6,550 nucleotides of DNA from the NCBI GenBank assembly GCA_016194795.1, contig JACQAX010000165.1, positions 1 through 6,550 on the forward strand, in the 5' to 3' direction. Shown here piece by piece: positions 1 to 5,045 of the stretch. Each line of letters opens with the position of its first letter. The stretch's first letter is position 1. The stretch comes from Deltaproteobacteria bacterium. Its GTDB lineage: Bacteria > Bdellovibrionota > UBA1018 > UBA923. The position numbers and the translations under genes are program-made. The notes beneath the pieces were generated by a model that saw only the letters and a program-made list of their open reading frames with translations, was not told the origin of the DNA and made no database searches.

Positions 1-617
1 AGCAGCGCCATCGCCTGGTCGTTCTTGCTCCCGGTCGGCTTTGCCACGGCGTCCGCGATGTCCTTGACGACCGTATCAGGCTTGTCGCCCGTCGGCGCGT
101 TCGCCCCAGGCTTGCTTCCGAGAACGTCTTTGATGTTCTTGGCGCCTTTATCCGTAACCAGCTCTTCGCGACCGCCGCCCTGCCTCAACAGCTCCTTGCG
201 CGCCTGCAAAACCGCATCAGCCGACCAGCGGGTGACGCGCTTCTGGCAGGCCTCCACGGCTTTGCCGATGTCCTGTCCGTTATCGTCGAGATCCGACTGA
301 AGGCAGGTGTTGTCTTTCCGAAACCGCGCGAAAGCTGCGCTTTTGTCCTTCGCAAAACCATCGGTAACCAGCTGCAGCTTGATCTGCGCGTATTTCTCGT
401 AGATCACGTAAACGTTGCCGCCCTGACGGAGCATGCGCCCATGTCCACATATCTCCGGGTCATCGCTCGACGCGCCGTCACCGCGGCTAGCGTCCGAGCA
501 TTGCTGCGACAACGTCGAGTCCGCGCCCAAAGCCAGACCTGCGCCCACGGCGCTCGCGATCGAAAGCACAGTGGATGTCAGCAAAACCCGACGTATGTGC
601 AGCTTGAAATCCATCAT
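1..617 (-). CDS. Unrecognised exported protein, C-terminus beyond the left edge
   Basis: An open frame of 205 codons with no stop runs to the left edge, so only the N-terminal part is visible. It starts with two consecutive ATGs (617 and 614); a purine-rich AGGCGGG lies 5 to 8 bases upstream, so either could be used. The protein opens with a basic stretch (K5, R9, R10) and a hydrophobic core at about residues 11-30 rich in Ala, Leu, Val and Gly, followed by ALGADS. This reads as a Sec signal peptide cleaved after G31 or A32. There is no lipobox cysteine. The mature part has four cysteines (C40, C57, C105, C124), an even number that could form disulphides, a more helical middle (about 68-165), and a Gly/Pro/Lys/Asp-rich low-complexity stretch from about 168 to 199. 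I do not recognise a family. It follows the rplQ terminator and so is probably a separate transcription unit. Periplasmic or secreted location is inferred from the signal peptide only. Confidence 0.75.
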   Translation of the reverse strand, partial: MMDFKLHIRRVLLTSTVLSIASAVGAGLALGADSTLSQQCSDASRGDGASSDDPEICGHGRMLRQGGNVYVIYEKYAQIKLQLVTDGFAKDKSAAFARFRKDNTCLQSDLDDNGQDIGKAVEACQKRVTRWSADAVLQARKELLRQGGGREELVTDKGAKNIKDVLGSKPGANAPTGDKPDTVVKDIADAVAKPTGSKNDQAMAL

Positions 618-707
618 CGGTACCCGCCTATAATGGTCAATTTTATCGCTTCGGCATGAAAACTGACAGTCAATAAATAGGCTTAAATTTCAAGCCCCTG
701 AAAGCGA
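618..707 (-). promoter_or_regulatory. Probable promoter/leader region of the exported-protein gene
   Basis: This AT-rich stretch lies between the rplQ terminator and the start of the exported-protein gene and must hold that gene's promoter if it is independently transcribed. On the minus strand a TTGACT (668-673) resembles a -35 box, but the best -10-like hexamers (GATAAA, TAAAAT near 640-647) sit 20 to 22 bases away, longer than a standard sigma-70 spacer. I therefore do not assign a specific promoter. Confidence 0.3.
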
Positions 708-744
708 AAGGGCCCGTCCCGCTATCTCAGCGGAACGGGCCCTT
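708..744 (-). terminator. Rho-independent terminator of the ribosomal operon
   Basis: The arms AAGGGCCCGT (708-717) and ACGGGCCCTT (735-744) pair perfectly over 10 bases. After one C/A mismatch (718/734) another 4 pairs form (719-722 with 730-733), leaving a 7-base loop (723-729). On the minus strand the stem is followed by a broken T-rich run (CCCTTTCGCTTTC), about 26 bases past the rplQ stop, which fits the end of the operon transcript. The plus-strand side also has a modest T-rich tail, so the hairpin could act in both directions. Confidence 0.85.
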
Positions 745-770
745 CGTTTCTTGGCTATATAATGTAGAGC

Positions 771-1373
771 TTAGCTCGAGCCACCGCTACGACCGCCACC
801 ACTCTTGGTCGGGGTCTTGCGAGCACCAGCGGACTTGCCGCCAGCTGCCTTCACCGAGCCGCCAGAGACTTTGCCTTTACCAGGCGCTGCCTTGGCTTTC
901 TTCTCGCCGTGCGCGTGATCGTGGTCATGATCATGATCGTGGTCATGGTCGTGATCGTGCGCATGCTCTGCCTTCGCCGCGGTCTTCTTGGTCTTCTTTT
1001 TCTTTTCGACCACCGGACGATCCACCAACTCGATGAGCGCCATTTCAGCGCCATCACCCCAGCGGGTCGCGTCCATCCGCAGCACGCGGGTGTATCCACC
1101 CTGGCGCTTCGCATAACGCTCAGCCAGCGTGCTGAACAGCTTCACGACCGAGTCGCGATCGCGAGTCTTCGCGAAAGCCAGGCGCTTCGAAGCCAGCGTG
1201 CCGTCCTTACCGAGAGTGATCAAACGATCTACCACGCGGCGCAGTTCCTTGGCCTTCTGGACCGTCGTCTGGATCTGCTCGTGGTGGATCAGATTGTTGG
1301 CCATGGCCTTGAACATCGCTTTGCGATGCGGGGTATTTCTTCCAAATTTACGTCCGTCAACTAAATGGCGCAT
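771..1373 (-). CDS. rplQ: 50S ribosomal protein L17 with long His/Asp- and Lys-rich C-terminal tail
   Basis: The protein is a structural component of the large ribosomal subunit. Residues 1 to about 122 align with the L17 family: it opens MRHLVDGRKFGRNTPHRKAM, then has the TTVQKAKELRR helix, the AKRQGGYTRVLRM signature near 88-100, and AEMALIELVDRP at 109-120. The usual family length is close to 120-130 residues (127 in E. coli); this one has 200. The extra tail has three parts: a Lys-rich hinge (about 123-135), a His/Asp run at 137-155 with ten His and seven Asp, and a Gly/Lys/Ser/Ala-rich basic stretch to the end. The ATG is preceded by AAGGAG with 8 bases of spacing, and the gene lies 25 bases after rpoA. 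It is the last gene of the operon, as in most bacteria. Identity is certain; the role of the tail is unknown. Confidence 0.97.
   Translation of the reverse strand: MRHLVDGRKFGRNTPHRKAMFKAMANNLIHHEQIQTTVQKAKELRRVVDRLITLGKDGTLASKRLAFAKTRDRDSVVKLFSTLAERYAKRQGGYTRVLRMDATRWGDGAEMALIELVDRPVVEKKKKTKKTAAKAEHAHDHDHDHDHDHDHDHAHGEKKAKAAPGKGKVSGGSVKAAGGKSAGARKTPTKSGGGRSGGSS
909..965 (-). repeat. (His-Asp)7 dipeptide run within L17
   Basis: The nineteen codons for residues 137-155 of L17 encode H-A-(H-D)7-H-A-H. The DNA is a degenerate hexanucleotide repeat; both His codons (CAT and CAC) and both Asp codons (GAT and GAC) are mixed through it. That mixture argues against very recent slippage expansion and is compatible with selection on the amino-acid pattern. 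His/Asp runs of this kind resemble the metal-binding stretches of some nickel or zinc chaperones and transporters, but metal binding here is only an inference. Confidence 0.85.
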
Positions 1374-1398
1374 AACTAAAACTCCTTAAAACAACGCT

Positions 1399-2316
1399 CT
1401 ATTCGAGGTCGTCATCGTCCTCGATAGTCTCTTCCTTGCGAGCGATGATGCGATTTTCATCCACATCACTGTCGGCAGGACGAGGCGGGTTGGCCGGCGG
1501 AACGAAGCCGTCGAGCTTCATACCCAGGCTGAGACCCATTTCACTGAGAATGTCTTTGATCTCGTTCAGCGACTTGCGGCCGAAGTTCTTCGTCTTCAGC
1601 ATTTCCGCTTCAGTCTTCTGCACGAGCTCGTAGATGTACTTGATGTTCGCGTTCTGCAAGCAGTTCGCCGAACGAACCGAAAGCTCGAGCTCGTCAACCG
1701 AACGATAAAGGTTCGGATTGAACTCGGTCTTCTGTTCTTCCTTCGCGGCCTCAACCGGTTCCGGTTCTTCCACGAAGTTCAGGAACACCGACAACTGGTC
1801 TTTAAGAATCTTGGATGCGAGCGCAACCGAGTCTTCCGGCATGACCGAGCCATCCGTCCAAACTTCAAGCATCAGCTTGTCGAAGTCGGTACGCTGACCG
1901 ACGCGCGACTGCGTAACGGTGTAGTTCACCTTGCGGATCGGCGAGTCCGAAGCATGAACTTCGCCCGGGCCATCCTTGTTGATGAACACAGTGGCCTGCT
2001 CGGTATCGAGCATCTTGAAGCGAACTTCCTTCAAGTTCAGGATGATCTCGGTAACGTCTTCCGTCACGTCCGGGATCGACGTGAACTCATGGAGCACGCC
2101 CTCGATCTTGACGGCCGTGATTGCGGCGCCCTGGAGCGAGCCGAGCAGCACGCGGCGAAGCGCATTACCCAGCGTAATCCCGAAACCACGTTCCAAGGGA
2201 CGTGCCACGAACTTACCGTACGTCGGGGTCAGCGTCTCCTTGTCGACATCCAATGCCTTCGGCTTGATCAGGTCGCGCCAGTTCTTGGCGGTAAAGTTGG
2301 TAGCGGTCGTCGTCAT
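1399..2316 (-). CDS. rpoA: DNA-directed RNA polymerase subunit alpha, with shortened N-terminal domain 2
   Basis: This is the alpha subunit, which dimerises to seed RNA polymerase assembly and uses its C-terminal domain to bind UP elements and activators. The N-terminal domain shows PLERGFGITLGNALRRVLL at 40-58 (R55 matches the beta-contacting R45 of E. coli), IEGVLHEF at 71-78, and TDFDKLMLEVWTDG at 143-156. The C-terminal domain has VRSANC at 214-219 (R215 matches the DNA-contacting R265 of E. coli) and NFGRKSLNEIKD at 244-255. The length is 305 residues against about 329 to 340 normally, even though there is an acidic C-terminal tail (about 280-305, ending DDDDLE). The reason is that D124 joins directly to SPIRKVNY at 125, where E. 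coli has about 63 more residues (roughly 115-177), including RGRGYVP. The frame is intact. The ATG follows GAGGAGAG, 57 bases after rpsD. Identity is certain; whether the short form is real or an assembly error cannot be settled here. Confidence 0.96.
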   Translation of the reverse strand: MTTTATNFTAKNWRDLIKPKALDVDKETLTPTYGKFVARPLERGFGITLGNALRRVLLGSLQGAAITAVKIEGVLHEFTSIPDVTEDVTEIILNLKEVRFKMLDTEQATVFINKDGPGEVHASDSPIRKVNYTVTQSRVGQRTDFDKLMLEVWTDGSVMPEDSVALASKILKDQLSVFLNFVEEPEPVEAAKEEQKTEFNPNLYRSVDELELSVRSANCLQNANIKYIYELVQKTEAEMLKTKNFGRKSLNEIKDILSEMGLSLGMKLDGFVPPANPPRPADSDVDENRIIARKEETIEDDDDLE

Positions 2317-2325
2317 CTTCTTTAT

Positions 2326-2333
2326 CTCTCCTC
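2326..2333 (-). promoter_or_regulatory. rpoA ribosome-binding site, abutting a hairpin
   Basis: GAGGAGAG on the minus strand lies 9 bases before the rpoA ATG and is the only strong Shine-Dalgarno sequence in the 57-base rpsD-rpoA gap. The hairpin arm at 2336-2346 ends two bases before it, so folding of the leader may affect ribosome access. Confidence 0.75.
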
Positions 2334-2335
2334 GA

Positions 2336-2365
2336 TCGCATCGCTGTAGTATTGCAGCGAAGCGA
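2336..2365 (-). promoter_or_regulatory. Intergenic hairpin between rpsD and rpoA
   Basis: The arms TCGCATCGCTG (2336-2346) and CAGCGAAGCGA (2355-2365) pair at 10 of 11 positions (one mismatch at 2340/2361) around an 8-base loop. In the minus-strand transcript it falls after the rpsD stop and just before the rpoA Shine-Dalgarno. No T-run follows, so it is not an ordinary terminator. It could be an RNase processing site, a barrier protecting upstream RNA, or a translational control element, perhaps for S4, whose gene is just upstream and which is the autoregulator of alpha operons in E. coli. The function is inferred. Confidence 0.5.
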
Positions 2366-2373
2366 GTTAAAAG

Positions 2374-3000
2374 TTATTTCGAGTACAACTCAACAATGAG
2401 GCGTTCTTCCATCGGAGCCGAGACATCGTCTCTTGCCGGAAGATCACGGATTTTGCCACGAAACGTAGCAGCATCCGACTCAAGCCATTGCGGCACTTCA
2501 CGGCGCTTCAAACCTTCCAAAGCACCCTGAATGCGAGTCACCTTCTTGCTCTTTTCGCGAACCTCGATCACATCGCCCTTCTTGACGGTGAACGAAGGCA
2601 CGTTGACCGGCTTGCCGTTGACCAGGAAGTGGCGGTGGCGAACAAGCTGGCGAGCTTCGGTGCGCGAATTCGCGAAACCGAGGCGATAAGCGACGTTATC
2701 AAGACGGCGCTCGAGCAGGCCAATGAGATTGTTACCGGTCACGCCTTTCATGCGCTCAGCGCGTTCGAAGGTGAGGCGGAACTGCTTCTCGACGAGGCCG
2801 TAGATGCGCTTGACCTTCTGCTTTTCGCGAAGCTGGAGGCCGTATTCCGAAAACTTGATGCGGCCCTGGCCGTGCTGGCCGGGCGGATAGCCGCGACGCT
2901 CGAACGAGCACTTGTCAGAATAGCAGCGATCGCCCTTCAGAAAGAGCTTCTGGTTCTCACGCCGGCAAAGACGGCAAACGGATTCACAATAACGAGCCAT
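2374..3000 (-). CDS. rpsD: 30S ribosomal protein S4, zinc-cysteine type
   Basis: S4 is a primary 16S rRNA-binding protein that starts small-subunit assembly and contributes to decoding accuracy and mRNA unwinding at the entry tunnel. At 208 residues it has the family's usual length. The N-terminal part carries C9, C12, C26 and C31, the four-cysteine zinc site found in Thermus-type S4; an extra C5 is also present. The rRNA-binding S4 domain is seen at about 97-160: ERRLDNVAYRLGFANSRTEA, then ARQLVRHRHFLVNGKPVN and a KKGDVIEVREKS strand. It ends with the conserved EERLIVELYSK. The ATG follows AGGAGA with 8 bases of spacing, and the site lies inside the end of rpsK; only two bases separate the genes, suggesting translational coupling. 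In E. coli S4 represses its own operon. Its leader site was not found here, but the hairpin downstream of this gene is a candidate regulatory structure. Confidence 0.98.
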   Translation of the reverse strand: MARYCESVCRLCRRENQKLFLKGDRCYSDKCSFERRGYPPGQHGQGRIKFSEYGLQLREKQKVKRIYGLVEKQFRLTFERAERMKGVTGNNLIGLLERRLDNVAYRLGFANSRTEARQLVRHRHFLVNGKPVNVPSFTVKKGDVIEVREKSKKVTRIQGALEGLKRREVPQWLESDAATFRGKIRDLPARDDVSAPMEERLIVELYSK

Positions 3001-3002
3001 GA

Positions 3003-3461
3003 CTACACTCTCCTACGTTTCGGCGGACGGCAGCCGTTGTGCGGAATCGGCGTCGTGTCCTTGATCAAACTTACCCGCAGACCAGCGGCCTGCAGCGCAC
3101 GCAGCGCGGATTCGCGACCGGCACCCGGACCGTTCACGAACACCTGCACGGTGCGCATGCCGAGATCGACGGCCTTGCGGGCGGCGTCTTCAGCGGCAAC
3201 CTGGGCAGCGAACGGGGTGGTCTTACGCGAACCACGGAAGCCCTTGGCTCCAGCGGTCGACCAGCACACAACGTTGCCCATCTGATCGGCGATCGTCACA
3301 ACCGTGTTGTTGAACGATGCCGTGATGTACACGTTACCGGCCGAAACACTCTTCTTGGTTTTCTTACGGCGAACAGCGGGAGCGCCCGCTTCCGTCGCCG
3401 CAGCTTCAGCAGCGGCCGGAGCTTTTTCTTCGGCTGCTTTTTCTTGCTTCACTTCAGTCAT
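3003..3461 (-). CDS. rpsK: 30S ribosomal protein S11 with Ala/Glu-rich N-terminal extension
   Basis: S11 sits on the platform of the small subunit near the E site and the anti-Shine-Dalgarno end of 16S rRNA. The conserved core runs from about residue 39 to the end: NVYITASFNNTVVTIAD, the GFRGSRKTTPFAAQVAAEDAA segment, GPGAGRESALRALQAAGL, and the C-terminal TPIPHNGCRPPKRRRV. The protein has 152 residues, compared with 129 in E. coli. The surplus is an N-terminal stretch of about 30 residues made mainly of Ala, Glu and Lys, leading into RRKKTKK. The ATG is preceded by GAGGAG with 6 bases of spacing, and there is no better start at the conserved core, so the extension is probably translated. It lies 21 bases after rpsM. 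Confidence 0.97.
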   Translation of the reverse strand: MTEVKQEKAAEEKAPAAAEAAATEAGAPAVRRKKTKKSVSAGNVYITASFNNTVVTIADQMGNVVCWSTAGAKGFRGSRKTTPFAAQVAAEDAARKAVDLGMRTVQVFVNGPGAGRESALRALQAAGLRVSLIKDTTPIPHNGCRPPKRRRV

Positions 3462-3482
3462 TAATCACTCCTCAACTCACTC

Positions 3483-3866
3483 TTACTTCATGGCCTTGAT
3501 AGACTTCTTACCGGCGATCGCGACAGCCGGACCCTTACGCGTACGAGCGTTCGAGTGCGTGCGCTGACCGTGAACCGGCAAGCCCTTGCGGTGGCGGACA
3601 CCGCGATAACATCCGAGGTCAACAAGGCGCTTGATCGCCATGCTCACTTCACGGCGCAGATCACCTTCCACGCGGAAATTTTTGTCGATAACGTCGCGGA
3701 TGCGCGAAACCTCGACTTCAGTGAGCTCATCGCTCCGTTTGTGCTTTTCCACAGCGGCAGCTTCCAAGATCTTTCCAGCCGCGCTCTTTCCAATGCCGTA
3801 AATGTACGTAAGCGCAATTTCCATGCGCTTATTACGGGGAAGGTCAACTCCTGCAATTCTGGCCAC
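3483..3866 (-). CDS. rpsM: 30S ribosomal protein S13
   Basis: S13 is a protein of the small-subunit head that forms bridges to the large subunit and contacts P-site tRNA through its basic tail. The sequence opens ARIAGVDLPRNKRMEIALTY, has the YGIGKSAAGKIL helix-hairpin-helix-type segment at about 23-34, and ends with the conserved RGVRHRKGLPVHGQRTHSNARTRKGP motif and a Lys-rich tail. Its 127 residues are within the usual range (118 in E. coli). The start is a GTG, not an ATG: it is preceded by AAAAGGAG with 6 bases of spacing, and the family's N-terminus aligns exactly there. It follows rpmJ by 20 bases. In E. coli this gene leads the alpha operon; here it is embedded behind infA and rpmJ. 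Confidence 0.98.
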   Translation of the reverse strand: MARIAGVDLPRNKRMEIALTYIYGIGKSAAGKILEAAAVEKHKRSDELTEVEVSRIRDVIDKNFRVEGDLRREVSMAIKRLVDLGCYRGVRHRKGLPVHGQRTHSNARTRKGPAVAIAGKKSIKAMK

Positions 3867-3872
3867 GAATAA

Positions 3873-3880
3873 CTCCTTTT
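3873..3880 (-). promoter_or_regulatory. rpsM ribosome-binding site for a GTG start
   Basis: AAAAGGAG on the minus strand stands 6 bases before the GTG at 3866. It decides the start, because no in-frame ATG matches the S13 N-terminus. Confidence 0.8.
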
Positions 3881-3886
3881 TACCTA

Positions 3887-4000
3887 TTAGCCCTGACGCT
3901 GCTTATGGCGCGGGTTTGAACAAATCACGCGCAGCACGCCCACGCGACGGATGACTTTACACTTGTCACAAATCTTTTTTACTGACGCTCGAACTTTCAT
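3887..4000 (-). CDS. rpmJ: 50S ribosomal protein L36, zinc-ribbon (C+) form
   Basis: This 37-residue protein of the large subunit reads MKVRASVKKICDKCKVIRRV and onward to NPRHKQRQG. It is typical of L36 in length and sequence. C11, C14, C27 and H32 form the conserved zinc-binding set, so this is the zinc-containing paralogue type. The ATG at 4000 is preceded by GAGGA with about 4 bases of spacing; the gene is 17 bases after infA and 20 before rpsM. The position between infA and rpsM is common in bacteria with this cluster layout. Confidence 0.96.
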   Translation of the reverse strand: MKVRASVKKICDKCKVIRRVGVLRVICSNPRHKQRQG

Positions 4001-4017
4001 TTCTTCCTCACTACTCT

Positions 4018-4236
4018 CTACTTCGCGCGGTACGTGATTCGCCCGCGGGTTAAGTCATATGGTGATAACTCGATCGTTACTTTGTCCCCAGGAAGAATCT
4101 TGATGTAATGCATTCGCATTTTTCCTGAGACGTGCGCCAGAATCTTATGACCATTTACCAGTTCCACTCGGAACATGGCGTTGGGCAGCGGCTCAAGCAC
4201 CGTGCCTTCAACTTCAATGGCATCTTCTTTTGGCAT
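4018..4236 (-). CDS. infA: Translation initiation factor IF-1
   Basis: IF-1 binds the A site of the 30S subunit during initiation and helps IF-2 and IF-3 select the initiator tRNA. The 72-residue product is a single OB-fold (S1-like) domain: MPKEDAIEVEGTVLEPLPNA, then MFRVELVNGHKILAHVSGKM, ILPGDKVTIELSPYDLTRGR and ITYRAK. Length and ends match E. coli IF-1 (72 residues) when the ATG at 4236 is used. A TTG three codons upstream (4245) would add MFV and is better spaced from an AGGTGA sequence, so the true start is not fully settled. The gene sits 48 bases after map and 17 before rpmJ. Confidence 0.97.
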   Translation of the reverse strand: MPKEDAIEVEGTVLEPLPNAMFRVELVNGHKILAHVSGKMRMHYIKILPGDKVTIELSPYDLTRGRITYRAK

Positions 4237-4248
4237 AACGAACAAAAA

Positions 4249-4260
4249 CTCCCATCACCT
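4249..4260 (-). promoter_or_regulatory. infA ribosome-binding region with ambiguous start
   Basis: The minus strand reads AGGTGATGGGAG here. GGGAG is 12 bases from the ATG at 4236 and only 3 from a TTG at 4245, while AGGTGA is 9 bases from that TTG. Spacing favours TTG, but comparison with the IF-1 family favours the ATG. Confidence 0.5.
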
Positions 4261-4278
4261 AAATAGGAAACAAAATGG

Positions 4279-4298
4279 CCTTAGCTATCCAGCCAAGG
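4279..4298 (-). terminator. Weak hairpin overlapping the map stop codon
   Basis: In the minus-strand transcript CCTTGGC and GCTAAGG pair over 7 positions (one G-U pair) around a 6-base loop that includes part of the map stop region, followed by CCATTTTGTTT. The T-rich tail makes it look like a weak internal terminator or attenuator between map and infA. The stem is short and the T-run is broken, so it may instead be an RNA processing or stability element, or chance. Confidence 0.3.
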
Positions 4299-5034
4299 TC
4301 AGGATTTCCGGCCCATCCTTCGTGATGGCGACCGTATGCTCAAAATGAGCAGACAGCGAGCCATCAACCGTCACGGCCGTCCATCCGTCGGACTCCACAC
4401 GTACAGCGTGTCCGCCGGCATTTATCATGGGCTCTATAGCGAGCACCATACCTTCTTTTAAAATGACACCTTTTCCCTTGGGACCGTAATTCGGTACCTG
4501 GGGTTCTTCGTGCAAACTGCGACCTATGCCGTGACCAACGAACTCCCGTACCACGGAAAAGCCGCGACCTTCAACATAATTTTGAATCGCGTGGGAGATG
4601 TCGAACAGGCGATTCCCGGCGACAGCCTGCTGGATCCCGTGTTGCAAACCTTCTCTAGTGACGTCCAGCAGTTTGGTCGCTTGAGGGGTAATAGCGCCCA
4701 CCGGAACCGTAACCGCCGAGTCCCCATAATAACCATCCACGATCACGCCAAAGTCCAAACCTACGATATCTCCGGCTTTAAGTGGCCTATCTGAGGGTAT
4801 CCCATGGACCACCTGCTCATTTACGCTGACACAAACACAGCCAGGAAACCCGTGGTAGCCCTTAAAGGCCGGTTTGACCCCAAGCTCCCTGCAGCGCCGC
4901 TCGGCCAGCTTATCGAGGTCGAGCGTAGTGGTGCCCGGCTTTGTGATGGCAACCATCTCTTTCAGGATTTGCGCCGTCGCCTGCCCGGCACGTCGCATAA
5001 CGTCTAACTCTCTTCGGGATTTCAGATGAATCAT
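4285..5034 (-). CDS. map: Methionine aminopeptidase, type I
   Basis: The enzyme removes the initiator methionine from new proteins when the second residue is small, acting in the cytoplasm near the ribosome exit. The 249-residue protein has the pita-bread fold's full metal set: D94 (in GLDFG), D105 (in GDSA), H168 (in GHGIG), E201 (in IEPM) and E232 (in FEHT), matching D97, D108, H171, E204 and E235 of E. coli. H77 (VHGIP) and H175 (LHEEP) match the two catalytic histidines. There is no N-terminal zinc finger or SH3-binding extension, so it is the short type Ia form. The ATG lies 11 bases after the adk stop; AGGG overlapping that stop serves as ribosome-binding site. Its place beside adk and infA is typical of this gene cluster. 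Confidence 0.98.
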   Translation of the reverse strand: MIHLKSRRELDVMRRAGQATAQILKEMVAITKPGTTTLDLDKLAERRCRELGVKPAFKGYHGFPGCVCVSVNEQVVHGIPSDRPLKAGDIVGLDFGVIVDGYYGDSAVTVPVGAITPQATKLLDVTREGLQHGIQQAVAGNRLFDISHAIQNYVEGRGFSVVREFVGHGIGRSLHEEPQVPNYGPKGKGVILKEGMVLAIEPMINAGGHAVRVESDGWTAVTVDGSLSAHFEHTVAITKDGPEILTLAG

Positions 5035-5045
5035 TGAAAACTGCC

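Noticed and set aside
25..300. A plus-strand frame of 91 codons
   Set aside because: It lies opposite the exported-protein frame, which has a signal peptide, a ribosome-binding site and no stops over 205 codons.
909..1364. A 151-codon plus-strand frame with a Val/Met/Ile-rich, membrane-like start
   Set aside because: The hydrophobic start is merely the complement of the His/Asp repeat of rplQ; the rest mirrors L17.
1976..2530. A 184-codon plus-strand frame spanning the rpoA start, the gap and the rpsD end
   Set aside because: It is antisense to conserved coding sequence on both sides, with no recognised motif.
2488..3285. A 265-codon open frame on the plus strand opposite rpsD and rpsK
   Set aside because: It is antisense to two certain ribosomal protein genes, crosses their junction, and its sequence shows no recognisable domain; it is a codon-bias shadow.
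3867..3886. An S4-binding pseudoknot leader before rpsM, as in E. coli
   Set aside because: The rpmJ-rpsM gap is only 20 bases, too short for the E. coli-type structure, and no such pairing was seen.
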